This document shows positions 46,212 through 54,952 of a DNA stretch of 64,000 nt, in pieces (within the stretch, counting starts at the first letter, position 1; every line of letters starts with the position of its first letter). The notes under the pieces are model-generated. The model ran no database searches. It was not told the DNA's origin and worked only from the letters and a program-made list of their open reading frames with translations. A program made the translations under genes and the position numbers. The DNA comes from Synechococcus sp. JA-2-3B'a(2-13). GTDB lineage: Bacteria > Cyanobacteriota > Cyanobacteriia > Thermostichales > Thermostichaceae. The stretch lies in assembly GCF_000013225.1 (NCBI RefSeq), contig NC_007776.1, forward strand, positions 515,277 to 579,276, written 5' to 3'.

Positions 46212-46604
46212 ATGACAGGACAAGGGATCCCGAACATGGGGCGCTCGGTGCAAGATTGGCGAAGGCAAACTCAGGGCAATCTGCGTCGTCTGGGGCCAAT
46301 TTTGCTGGAGATCTTCGAGGAAAACGTCCCTCGCCTACGCCGCTGGGATCAGCAGCTCACCGACTGGGTGCGCAGCCACCGCTGGGGGGTGGATCCGTCT
46401 CTGCCCAAGGTGGCTATCTATGTCCTGGGCGCAGTGGTGATCCTGGCGATCCCACTTCTCACGTTTGTGGCTTTGGGGGCCTTTCTGACCTTTCTGGGCG
46501 TCCAAATTGTCCAAAAGTGGTCACAAGGGGATCCCGCTCGCCAAACTCAGCGCCGCTATCTGCGCAGTGCTGACGCGGATGATGATGACTTTGATCTGGA
46601 TTGA
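46212..46604 (+). CDS. Small membrane protein, hypothetical
   Basis: 130 residues from ATG 46212 (ATG 46236 is also possible). A charged N-terminal half (RQTQGNLRRLGPILLEIF) precedes one or two closely spaced membrane helices (VAIYVLGAVVILAIPLLTF) and an acidic tail (ADADDDDFDLD). No known family. Confidence 0.65.
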   Translation: MTGQGIPNMGRSVQDWRRQTQGNLRRLGPILLEIFEENVPRLRRWDQQLTDWVRSHRWGVDPSLPKVAIYVLGAVVILAIPLLTFVALGAFLTFLGVQIVQKWSQGDPARQTQRRYLRSADADDDDFDLD

Positions 46605-46630
46605 GAAAGGGGCTGCGGGGAATGGGCGGG

Positions 46631-46993
46631 CTAACTGTCCGCCGACCGTTGGGGCTCCTGGGAGTCTTGCTGCATGCCCAAGCGTTGTTTGACCTGTCTG
46701 ATCACCTTCTGGTGAGAGCGGTTTTCCAGCCTGTTCAGGCCGATGGCGCCGGCCAGGATCCCCAACTGCAAGGCCAAGCTGGGCAAGGTGGTGTTCAAGT
46801 CCCGTCCCGCCAGGGCTCGAAAGAAAAACACAAACGCCCCGATGGTAGCCGAGAACCCCACCGCCAAGTAGATGAAGCGCCGCAAGCTGCGGTAGGGAGC
46901 GGCCAGCTCCGTCAACAGCCTCACCTGCTCTGCTGAAGAGGGATCCCGGCGTTGCGACAGGGGCGATCTTGGCTTGGGATCGGAGTCTGCCAT
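46631..46993 (-). CDS. DUF3493-type membrane protein (photosystem-associated family)
   Basis: 120 residues, two membrane helices. The block ELAAPYRSLRRFIYLAVG followed by FFFRALAGRDL is the DUF3493 signature found in cyanobacteria and plastids, where related plant proteins assist photosystem II accumulation. It starts 3 nt after the ccmP stop, so the two are translated from one mRNA. Confidence 0.75.
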   Translation of the reverse strand: MADSDPKPRSPLSQRRDPSSAEQVRLLTELAAPYRSLRRFIYLAVGFSATIGAFVFFFRALAGRDLNTTLPSLALQLGILAGAIGLNRLENRSHQKVIRQVKQRLGMQQDSQEPQRSADS

Positions 46994-46996
46994 TGG

Positions 46997-47638
46997 CTAC
47001 ACCTCCTCAGGCAACAAGAGGGGCTCCCGACCGGAAACCCCCGCCAAGACGGCTTCGGCAGCGCGGCAGGCGGCCAGAATATCTCGCTCTTCCCCTCCCA
47101 AGTACACGCGGCCAAAGCTACCGAAAGGCATCACCTCCAGGATGTTGATCTGGGCAGATTTTTCTGCCTCGTTGGCAGCCAGGGGGGCATAGCCTGCCGG
47201 TTGCACCTCCAGGATGTAGAGGGTTTGGCCGGCCAGGAGCATTTGGCCACGGCGGGAACGGTTAATCAACTGGGTTTGGTGGGGATCGATGTTGCGGATG
47301 ATCTGGCTGGAGATGATGCGGGGCTTGAGGCGCTCCTGTTCGCTCACCCCCAAGGCAGCCAGAATCGCCCGTCCGGCGGTGCGGGTATCCCCTTGGTTGC
47401 TGGAGTGTACTTCCAGAAGGCCGTAGAGGCGTTCCACCACCTGCAGCCCCGGCCTCACCGAGGTGGCCTTCAGGGCAATATCCATAACGCGGTTGATCTC
47501 GATGCCGGGGGAAATCTCGACCCACAAAGAAGTGTCCCCAGGCAGGGGCAAAAAGCCGTAGGCTACTGTGCCCAGATAAGCAGCATACTGGGGTTGCAGC
47601 CGATCCAAAAACACGTAACTGCGAAGGTCGATCCCCAA
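46997..47638 (-). CDS. ccmP: Carboxysome shell protein CcmP (tandem BMC)
   Basis: 213 residues, two tandem circularly permuted BMC domains (about 1-105 and 106-205), each with a YGLLEV/LYILEV-type strand. The first is marked by IGIELRSYV-like [14 protein letters not shown], the second by [15 protein letters not shown]. CcmP forms stacked pseudohexamers with a gated pore in beta-carboxysomes. It sits apart from any ccmKLMNO cluster, as is usual, and is followed by the DUF3493 gene. Confidence 0.93.
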   Translation of the reverse strand: MGIDLRSYVFLDRLQPQYAAYLGTVAYGFLPLPGDTSLWVEISPGIEINRVMDIALKATSVRPGLQVVERLYGLLEVHSSNQGDTRTAGRAILAALGVSEQERLKPRIISSQIIRNIDPHQTQLINRSRRGQMLLAGQTLYILEVQPAGYAPLAANEAEKSAQINILEVMPFGSFGRVYLGGEERDILAACRAAEAVLAGVSGREPLLLPEEV

Positions 47639-47773
47639 AAAAGTCCTCCCTTTGGCCTCAGTTGGATGTTGAGCTGATGGCGATCTACATTCTCATTCTC
47701 CAGCCTCATCCCAGCTCTTGGATCTTGGGCAGACCGGCCAACCTTGGCGCATCAGTTGGGTTGCTGCCCGGCT

Positions 47774-49075
47774 CTACAGATCGCCCTGAGCCACCACCTT
47801 CACCGTTGTCAGGGCTTCCACGTCGATGGGCCCGCGCACGTGCAGCCGCTGGGTAGAAATGCCCAAAGACAGGTCGCGAAACGCTCCCAACGTGGGGATC
47901 CCAGCTCCCCGGCCTGCCGAGAGGGGGGAAGTGTTGATGTGGATCAGGGCGGCATCTACTTCCTGGAGAAAGCGCTGGGCCGCCGATTGGCTATCGGTGA
48001 GGATCGTCTCCGATTGACGGCAACCATTTTTGTTAATCCAGGCGATCGCCTCCGTCAGGTCGGCAATGGGCTGCAGGCGCAGATGAGGTCGTTCTGTCGA
48101 GTCAAAGCCTTGCCCAAGCGGCTGGAGCTGCGGGAACTGCTCTAGGATGGGTGCTGCTGCCTGTACAGCGATCCCGTGACCCAGCAAGTCCTCCACCAAG
48201 GCGGTCAGATGGTTGGCGGCCCAATCGGTGTGGATCAGCAGCCAAAGGGTGAGGGGCTGATAGATAGGGATCCCTTCTGAGCCATACTGGGCGAGGGGAT
48301 CCAACAAAACCGACTTGACCAAAGGCCAAGGGGCGGTGCGATCCAGATAGATGTGGCCGTAGCCCAAATGGGTAGCCAGAGTCGGCACTTTGCTGGCCTG
48401 CAACAGGAACTCCACCCAGCCGGGGCGACCGCAGGGAATCACCAGGTCTAGGTAGCGGGTTTGCTGTAACAACGGCAATAGTGGGGAATCTACTTGGGGA
48501 TCTGCGGTTCGGTCTTGGGCGGGCAAGGTTTGAATGGCTCCTTCCGGGATCCCGTGCTCGTAAGCCGTCTCTGCCAACAGGTTGACCATAGCCTGGTGGG
48601 TTTTCTGGATGGGACCGCTGCTGGCCAAAATCACGCCGTTTCCCGCTTTTAAGCACATGCCAATGCCATTTAGGGCAAACTCGGGGTAGATTTCATAGAC
48701 CAGAGCGATCAACCCCAACGGGACGCGGTAGCGGCCAATAAACAGGCCGTTCTCCTGGCGGTGCCCTTTCTCCAGCTTGCCAATGGGATCCGGCTGCTGG
48801 GCCAGGAGAGTCAGCAACTGGGCGGATCGCTGTAGGCGCTCGGGGGTGAGCTTCAGGCCGTTGAGGATCCACTCCGGTACGGTTTGCTCGCGGCAACTTT
48901 CCAGGTCGAGGGTATTGGCTTCCAGGAGCAGATCGGAGCGCTCCAACAAACACCGCGAGAGAGCCAGCAGGGCCTGGCGCTTGGTTTGGCTGCTCAACCG
49001 CTGCATCTGCGGTAGTAAGCGGCGTACCTGTCGCAGAGTGGTACCTAAGTCAAAGTCTGAACCGAAATCTGTCAC
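47774..49075 (-). CDS. proA: Gamma-glutamyl phosphate reductase homologue, atypical
   Basis: 433 residues, full length for ProA, which reduces glutamyl phosphate to the semialdehyde. Fold-defining blocks are present: GLIALVYEIYPEFALNGIGMCLKAGN, HLGYGHIYLDR and the C-terminal GISTQRLHVRGPIDVEALTTVK. However, the catalytic segment, normally TQRPxVCNAxETLLVH, reads EGIPIYQPLTLWLLIH and has no Cys. It may therefore be a divergent paralogue without reductase activity. proB lies far away at 19086. The start is the first ATG. Confidence 0.8.
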   Translation of the reverse strand: MTDFGSDFDLGTTLRQVRRLLPQMQRLSSQTKRQALLALSRCLLERSDLLLEANTLDLESCREQTVPEWILNGLKLTPERLQRSAQLLTLLAQQPDPIGKLEKGHRQENGLFIGRYRVPLGLIALVYEIYPEFALNGIGMCLKAGNGVILASSGPIQKTHQAMVNLLAETAYEHGIPEGAIQTLPAQDRTADPQVDSPLLPLLQQTRYLDLVIPCGRPGWVEFLLQASKVPTLATHLGYGHIYLDRTAPWPLVKSVLLDPLAQYGSEGIPIYQPLTLWLLIHTDWAANHLTALVEDLLGHGIAVQAAAPILEQFPQLQPLGQGFDSTERPHLRLQPIADLTEAIAWINKNGCRQSETILTDSQSAAQRFLQEVDAALIHINTSPLSAGRGAGIPTLGAFRDLSLGISTQRLHVRGPIDVEALTTVKVVAQGDL

Positions 49076-49212
49076 TTGAACTTCTCCCGCCTAGCCCATT
49101 AGAGACAGACCCGCTGCGTTCTCCAGACCACTGCTAACAAGAAATGGTTGGATCCACAAGTGCTGGGGCTGCCAATTCTGGAGACCAGTCGCTGGAGAAA
49201 ATCTCACTCACC

Positions 49213-49665
49213 TCAGGGCCGCCGCAGCAGCAGGATCGCCGTTACCATCAGCAGCGTTAGCAACAAGCCGAGAATCATGAACCAACTGAGCAACTGGGTT
49301 TGGTTTGGGAAGAGCACTGCGCCGATGAACCCAACCGCCAAGACAATGCCCAAGCTGAGGGTGAGGCCCAAGAGCGCGGATCCCTGTAGGGTGTTTTCCC
49401 GCCGCAACACCCATTGGTAGCCGTTCCAGAACCACATTTTGCGATAGGGATAAGAAACGGCCAGTTGCTCGATGTACAGGCGGTCGGGGGTAATGGCAAA
49501 AATATGCTGGCAACGGCTACACCCAAAGGCTTCGGTTAGGGTGATCAGGCGCAACTGACCTTGATGGCAGCACGGGCAGGGGTAAATTTTGGCGGGCTCA
49601 AGGGTCTGAGCGACACGCGGGGCTGAGTTTTGACGGGGAGACTTGCGGGGAGAAGAGAAGGCCAC
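49213..49665 (-). CDS. Zinc-ribbon membrane protein, hypothetical
   Basis: 150 residues. An N-terminal zinc ribbon (CPCCHQG...CSRCQ) is followed by an amphipathic WFWNGYQW segment and two membrane helices (LLGLTLSLGIVLAVGFIGAV, FMILGLLLTLLMVTAILLL). Cyanobacteria encode such small proteins widely; the function is unknown to me. Confidence 0.7.
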   Translation of the reverse strand: MAFSSPRKSPRQNSAPRVAQTLEPAKIYPCPCCHQGQLRLITLTEAFGCSRCQHIFAITPDRLYIEQLAVSYPYRKMWFWNGYQWVLRRENTLQGSALLGLTLSLGIVLAVGFIGAVLFPNQTQLLSWFMILGLLLTLLMVTAILLLRRP

Positions 49666-49722
49666 AGCTCTCAGCCGGTGAGAAGTTGGGATCCCTCACA
49701 TCCTATCTTCAGGAAAGCGGAG

Positions 49723-51024
49723 TCAAGCCACCCAGAGATGGTGGACGTAGCGCCAGGTGAGGATTTGGTTGAGGGCGAGGAAGATCAAAGCTAGAAGCCC
49801 GTAGCCCAGCTTCAGGATAGTGCCAAGATAGCCAAGCACCCTTTGGGGGATGAAGCTGAAATCGGTGTGTTTGGCCCAATGTACCAACGCCAACACCTGC
49901 AGGATGTGAACCGGCAGACAATAGCGGCTCATGCTTCGCTGGCCCAAGGGGCTCGTACCCGTCAGGGCAATGTAAAACATGGCCCAAGCAGCCAGATGAA
50001 ATCCCAGCCGCTCCCGCCAACACTGGCTTCTACCTGCCATAACTCCTGCCGCATCCATTAAACCTGTAACAAGCAGGGATCCCAGGGTGGCAGACACAAA
50101 CAGTTGGCTAAGAGCGTCAGCCCACAGCCCAGGGTCTTTCATCGGTGCAGAAAGAGAGAGTAAGCTTTGCCAGCGTTCGGCGGAAAGGACATATGTGCGA
50201 GCTTGGAAAATAGCTTGATAATTGGCTTTCACGCCGGTAAAGTAACGCTGCATTTCCAGGTAGAGATCCCAGCGTCCGAAGCGGAGCTGACAGTAGAGAA
50301 AAAAGCCCAGGCCACCCAACAGAGCCAAGCTCGCTGCCATACTCGTCCAAAACCAACGGCGGGCTTGGGTTCTCTCCCCCGCTTTCAGGAGATTCAAAAA
50401 AGGGAGCAGCGCCACCGGCAAGCCGACAATCCGAGTAGCACTCATCACCAAGCCGTGGATCCCAGCCAGGAGCATCAGCAGGGGACGGCCCCCGTGAATT
50501 GACCAGTAGAGAAAACCCAGTAGGCTGGCCATAAACAAAGATTCGCTGTAGCCCACGACCAGGTAAAAGCTGGTGGGATAAAAGAAGATGAGCAAACTGG
50601 CCAAAATTTGCCAGAGGGGGGGAATTTGCCACCTGCGGTAAAGCAGGAAAAGGTAAACCCACATCAGCCAGCAAAAGAGCTGGGCGGTGAGGTAGAGCCC
50701 CAGTTCAGGGTCAACTCCCACAAGGTGACTGATTGCGGCCACTGCCAGGGGATAGCCGGGGAAAAAAGCTACGTTGCTCTGCTCGTAGGCAATCTTGTCA
50801 AAGCCCACAAACTGGTACCCTCGCCGCACAATGCTGAGATACCAATAGCTATCCCGCTGACTCAGGGCTGTGAAGGCAGAAGCATAGTCGCTCTCCTCAC
50901 TCCAGAACGGGATCATGAAGATCTGCAGCACCGTCAAGGCCAAGCTGGGCAACAAGATTTGCCCTAAGAAAGGGGCAAGGTACTGCCGACCTCGCTGCAA
51001 CAGATGACTGAGAGGAAAGCTCAT
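49723..51024 (-). CDS. GT-C type glycosyltransferase (PIG-V/mannosyltransferase-like)
   Basis: 433 residues with about 10 membrane helices. DSYWYLSIVRRGY after the first helix resembles the acidic lumenal motif of GT-C enzymes, followed by VAFFPGYPLA, as in PIG-V-like bacterial mannosyltransferases. It probably transfers a sugar from a polyprenyl phosphate to a lipid or protein at the periplasmic side. ATG 51024 gives MSFPLSHLLQRGR; the frame extends to 51150 without homology-like sequence. Confidence 0.8.
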   Translation of the reverse strand: MSFPLSHLLQRGRQYLAPFLGQILLPSLALTVLQIFMIPFWSEESDYASAFTALSQRDSYWYLSIVRRGYQFVGFDKIAYEQSNVAFFPGYPLAVAAISHLVGVDPELGLYLTAQLFCWLMWVYLFLLYRRWQIPPLWQILASLLIFFYPTSFYLVVGYSESLFMASLLGFLYWSIHGGRPLLMLLAGIHGLVMSATRIVGLPVALLPFLNLLKAGERTQARRWFWTSMAASLALLGGLGFFLYCQLRFGRWDLYLEMQRYFTGVKANYQAIFQARTYVLSAERWQSLLSLSAPMKDPGLWADALSQLFVSATLGSLLVTGLMDAAGVMAGRSQCWRERLGFHLAAWAMFYIALTGTSPLGQRSMSRYCLPVHILQVLALVHWAKHTDFSFIPQRVLGYLGTILKLGYGLLALIFLALNQILTWRYVHHLWVA

Positions 51025-51340
51025 CGCTGAATCGTTAAGGGTGAAGATGGCACTTTGATTTCTTCTTGGTAATCGTCGTCGGAGTTCACCTGCCAGAGGT
51101 CGTGGTTCCTTTTTGATCTCCACCCTAAGGCCCTGTGGATTCCTTGCCAAAGTCTAGGACTTTTGAGATACCGCTTGGTTCAATTGACACCCTCTAAGAG
51201 TGAGAGTGTAAATATTATAAAACGGCTCTAAAACAGGTCGAGAAACTTCCCTACCATCGGCCAACTCCCTGCCAAACCCCAGGACAATGAGGGGAGAAGA
51301 GAAAGGTTAGACTGGTGAGGCTGCGGCTGGAGGCTGGCCT

Positions 51341-52477
51341 GTGCTGTTAACCAAGGGCTTTGAGGTGGAAATGTACACCGGCACCGCCGCCGGGGAAGTG
51401 GTGGGCTTGTCGGATCGCATTTGCCAGGCTTTGCCAGGGTTTGTGCGGGAGCCGGATCGGCGCAATGTGGAGTACATCACCCCCCCTCTCCGCCGCTACG
51501 AAGACCTGCTCTGCGCTCTGCTGCGACCTCGCCTGCAGTTGCGGCAATTTTTGCGCCGTCTTGGCCCTTACACCCTTCTGCCAGGGAGTACGCTGGCTTT
51601 GGGCGGCAGCGATCACTTCGAGCGGTCGGATCCCGGCAACCCCTACCACGACTACATCGAGCGCACCTATGGCACGCGGGTGGTAACTGCTAGCATTCAC
51701 ATCAATGTTGGCCTGCCAGGTACCGAGGCCATCTTCCGGGCCTGTCGCCTGCTGCGAGCGGAAGCATCTCTCTACCTAGCTCTGAGCGCTTCCTCTCCTT
51801 TTCTGGACGGACGGGTGACGGGATCCCATTCCAGCCGTTGGCAGGTGTTCCCCAAAACGCCGGCTCAGGTGCCCTTCTTCCGGGATCACGCCCACTACAT
51901 TGCCTGGATCCAGGAGCAGCTAGCCTTGGGCACCATGCAGAATGTGCGCCACCTGTGGGCCTCGGTGCGACCCAACGGCCCGGAGCGGCCCTACCACCTC
52001 AACCGCGTGGAGCTGCGCATTTGCGATCTGGTGGGGGATCCGGTAATGGTTCTGGCCATTACCGCCTTGGTGGAAGCCCGTCTCTGGCAGTTGCTGGCCC
52101 AGCCGGAAGCGCTGGATCCCTTGCGGGGGCCCTTTACCCCAACAGAGCTGGAGAGCCTTTGCGAAGCCAACGAGCAGGCTGCTGCTCGAGAATCGCTGCA
52201 ATCTCATTTGGTCGATTGGCGGACAGGCCGGGAACGGGCGGCCCAAGAGTGGATCGAAGAGCTGCTGACCGAAGCTTGGCGTATTGGCCAACCTCAAGGC
52301 TTGGGCTGTTTTCTAGCTCCCTTGCAAACTCTGCTCCACCAGGGCAATGAGGCCCAACGCTGGCTGAAGCAAGTCAACCAGGGATCCACACCTGCCCAGG
52401 TGTACCAACAGGCCATCCAGGAGCTGGCCGAACAAGACCGAGAGAGGCAGGAAACCCTCTGTCAAGCTGTCGGCTAA
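51341..52477 (+). CDS. gshA: Glutamate-cysteine ligase (cyanobacterial type)
   Basis: 378 residues. Joins glutamate and cysteine in the first step of glutathione synthesis. Typical of the cyanobacterial GCS family: LLTKGFEVEMYTG at the N-terminus, NVEYITPPLRRYE, TASIHINVG and NRVELRICDLV. Translation starts at GTG 51341. The 51151-51340 gap upstream is AT-rich and would carry the promoter. Confidence 0.9.
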   Translation: MLLTKGFEVEMYTGTAAGEVVGLSDRICQALPGFVREPDRRNVEYITPPLRRYEDLLCALLRPRLQLRQFLRRLGPYTLLPGSTLALGGSDHFERSDPGNPYHDYIERTYGTRVVTASIHINVGLPGTEAIFRACRLLRAEASLYLALSASSPFLDGRVTGSHSSRWQVFPKTPAQVPFFRDHAHYIAWIQEQLALGTMQNVRHLWASVRPNGPERPYHLNRVELRICDLVGDPVMVLAITALVEARLWQLLAQPEALDPLRGPFTPTELESLCEANEQAAARESLQSHLVDWRTGRERAAQEWIEELLTEAWRIGQPQGLGCFLAPLQTLLHQGNEAQRWLKQVNQGSTPAQVYQQAIQELAEQDRERQETLCQAVG

Positions 52478-52585
52478 GCCTCTGCCCAACGGTGAGCGTT
52501 CTCAACCCGGTGCTTTCTACACACTAGCTCGCCGAGCCAACTTATAGTCATTTCAAACTGGATTGAGACACTCCTACTGCTGCCC

Positions 52586-52610
52586 AAACGCTCCGCGCCG
52601 CTTCCGCGAC
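52586..52610 (-). repeat. GGA-loop hairpin repeat, intergenic
   Basis: On the minus strand AGCGG-CGC-GGA-GCG-TTT; the stem is CGC/GCG with a G-T pair at the base. Between gshA and the TVP38 gene. Confidence 0.65.
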
Positions 52611-52689
52611 CACCTCCAGTCCTTCTCCCAGAGAGAGAGGAGTTGGGAAGCAATGCAACAGATTTCATTCTTGTTTAAAATGCAATTCC

Positions 52690-53436
52690 CTAGGCAGGCT
52701 CCACCGCTTCTTGTAGGGCTTTGCGGGCAATGCGAGTGACGTAGACGGTAGCGGCTATGGTGGCGATGAGCCCCACGAGGCGAACGACCCATTGGGCGGT
52801 TTGAGCCTGAGGATCCAACTCCGCGCCTTCCATGTCGGCCAGGGATCCCGCCAACGAGCCGATGTACACATACATAAAAGTACCCGGCACGATCCCGGCA
52901 GTGCCCAACAAGTTATCCAGAAAAGAAATTCGGGTCAGCCCTAGGGCGTAGTTGAGCACATTGAAGGGAAACGCAGGCGACAGCCGAATCAGGCCGACTA
53001 TTTTCCATCCCTCACGTCCCACTGCTCGGTCGATGGCCGCAAACTTGGCATTTCCCTCAATCCATTTCGCCACCTGTTCCCGCGCCAAGTAGCGCCCGAT
53101 TAAAAAAGCCAAGTTGGCTCCAATGGTTGCCCCGATCAGCACGTACACAGTTCCGGCCAGCAACCCGAACACAGCTCCTGCCCCCAAGGTCAGCACCGAG
53201 GCTGGTAGAAGCAGCACCGTCGCTACAATGTAAATGGCAATGAAGAGGATCGGCCCCAGCAACCCCAAGCTTTCAATCCAAGCCAGAGCTTCGGCGAGCC
53301 AGTCTTGAATAACTCCAAAAAATCCCAATCGATGGGCTGCCCAAAAGATAAAAATGGCCAAGCCCAAGCCGGTAGCAAGCTTAAGCAAAATCCGCTGCTT
53401 TTGGGGATTTGTGTTGAGTTGAGGTAGCTCTTCCAT
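52690..53436 (-). CDS. TVP38/TMEM64 family membrane protein
   Basis: 248 residues, about six membrane segments. The family core is GAGAVFGLLAGTVYVLIGATIGANLAFLIGRYLAR and the re-entrant block LIRLSPAFPFNVLNYALGLTRISF. Related to DedA and VTT-domain proteins, implicated in lipid scrambling or membrane homeostasis. Monocistronic. Confidence 0.92.
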   Translation of the reverse strand: MEELPQLNTNPQKQRILLKLATGLGLAIFIFWAAHRLGFFGVIQDWLAEALAWIESLGLLGPILFIAIYIVATVLLLPASVLTLGAGAVFGLLAGTVYVLIGATIGANLAFLIGRYLAREQVAKWIEGNAKFAAIDRAVGREGWKIVGLIRLSPAFPFNVLNYALGLTRISFLDNLLGTAGIVPGTFMYVYIGSLAGSLADMEGAELDPQAQTAQWVVRLVGLIATIAATVYVTRIARKALQEAVEPA

Positions 53437-53516
53437 TGGCTAAACTCCTACAAAGTTCTTGTGAGGCGAGCTAGGGCAAGCCAGAGTAGACAGCTCTTGG
53501 AGTGGGGGAAGTATCT

Positions 53517-53867
53517 TTACCCGAAAGTCGTGCCGTTCCATCCCCAAAGATAGCCTTTGGCATCGCTGAACTCAATGTAAATCCTCTTCTTGGGGATCCC
53601 CAATCGGGCCTCGATGGTGCCACAAAAAAACTCGCTCATGGCCCGGGTTTGTTGGGCGGAAAATTGCCCGATACTCTTGATTTCTAGGTAACAACAGGGA
53701 TCCCCACTGCCAGCAAAGGTCATCGGGATCCCACCTTCAAAGGCAGTCATCACGTAGGCTTCCGACTTGCCCAACTGTTCCGATAGAGCAGCAGACAGCA
53801 CCTTGAGCAGTTCCTCTACTGCGGCGATTTCTGGTTGCACAGACGTTTGCAGCTTGATCAAAGGCAT
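53517..53867 (-). CDS. MIF/tautomerase superfamily protein
   Basis: 116 residues, the size of macrophage migration inhibitory factor. The catalytic Pro follows Met (MPLIKLQTSV), and the second half (KRIYIEFSDAKGYLWGWNGTTFG) matches the MIF C-terminal strand. Cyanobacterial homologues have tautomerase activity in vitro; the physiological role is unknown. Confidence 0.92.
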   Translation of the reverse strand: MPLIKLQTSVQPEIAAVEELLKVLSAALSEQLGKSEAYVMTAFEGGIPMTFAGSGDPCCYLEIKSIGQFSAQQTRAMSEFFCGTIEARLGIPKKRIYIEFSDAKGYLWGWNGTTFG

Positions 53868-53978
53868 GGATCCCTCTCCCTATCAACAAATTCATCTTGA
53901 AATTCATCTTGGCATTCTTGGCCCCGCTCTTCGGCAATCCACCTGTGGTAGCGTAGCGACAGAGTTGGGCAAACCTCT

Positions 53979-54434
53979 ATGGAGCAGACGAAGCCGGCCC
54001 AGCCAGAGATCGGCCACCAGCAGGGCCAAATCGGGCCAGGCCCTTGTGCTGTGCAAACTGAGGCTGCCCCCGCTCCTGTCGGCCCTTACAGCCAGGGCGT
54101 TACTGCTCTGGGGCCGTTTCTGTTCACCGCCGGACAGGTGGGCCTGGATCCCAAAACCGGCAAACTGGTGGGGGAGGACATTGTTTCTCAAACTCGGCAG
54201 GCGTTGCTGAACGTGCAGGCAGTGCTGGAAGCGGGGGGCACCACTCTCGCCAATGTGGTGAAGACAACGGTTTTCCTGGCCGATATGGAGGACTTTGCGG
54301 CCATGAACGAGGTTTATCGAGAGTTTTTTGCCACCGATCCGGCTCCGGCCCGCTCTTGCGTGCAGGTGGCTCGCCTGCCCCTCAATGCCCGAGTGGAAAT
54401 CGAGGTTGTAGCCTGCTACCCACAATCGACCTAA
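53979..54434 (+). CDS. ridA: RidA/YjgF reactive-intermediate deaminase
   Basis: 151 residues. Hydrolyses enamine/imine intermediates such as 2-aminoacrylate. Key blocks are APVGPYSQGV, LFTAGQVGLDPKTGKLV and RSCVQVARLPLNARVEIEVVA with the substrate-binding Arg. A 30-residue N-terminal extension (Gln/Pro-rich) precedes the fold; a later start cannot be excluded. Confidence 0.95.
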   Translation: MEQTKPAQPEIGHQQGQIGPGPCAVQTEAAPAPVGPYSQGVTALGPFLFTAGQVGLDPKTGKLVGEDIVSQTRQALLNVQAVLEAGGTTLANVVKTTVFLADMEDFAAMNEVYREFFATDPAPARSCVQVARLPLNARVEIEVVACYPQST

Positions 54435-54451
54435 ATGTCTCCTGAGTCCGG

Positions 54452-54721
54452 CTAGCGGAATGGTTTCTGGGTCGGCGCGGATCCCGGCAAATCGGGAACT
54501 GGATCGTAGCCCCCTGGGTGCCAGGGATGACAGCGACAGAGGCGACGGATCCCCAGCCAACCCCCTCGTAGGGCACCGTAGCGCCGCACCGCTTCCAAGG
54601 TGTACTGGGAGCAGGTGGGGTAGTAGCGACAAGCAGGCGGCAGCCAAGGAGAAATACCCACCTGGTAACCCCGGATCAGGGCAATCAAGCTGCGAGTGAG
54701 GGGATCCGATCGTTCAGGCAT
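54452..54721 (-). CDS. yidD: YidD-type membrane insertion efficiency factor
   Basis: 89 residues. The conserved pattern [27 protein letters not shown], with the Cys pair, and [17 protein letters not shown] is diagnostic of YidD, which aids YidC-dependent membrane insertion. It is not next to yidC or rnpA here. Convergent with ridA, 17 nt between stops. Confidence 0.95.
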   Translation of the reverse strand: MPERSDPLTRSLIALIRGYQVGISPWLPPACRYYPTCSQYTLEAVRRYGALRGGWLGIRRLCRCHPWHPGGYDPVPDLPGSAPTQKPFR

Positions 54722-54952
54722 GGGTCGGAGTCCAAAAAGCGCATCTCTAGGTAACTTGAGGTTAGCTGTTATCCCAGACTGGAGGCGCCTGCAAAGGCGA
54801 GCAGGGCCGGTTCCCAGCCCCAGACCATACGGTTACAATCAGAAAGGTTAGTACCTAAATATTTCGGGCTGAGGGATCCGGCGAAGGTGGGCTTATCCTA
54901 GGGCGCGGTTCTGGGAGAACGCTTTGAGTTCCATTTTGCATAAGGAGTTGGC

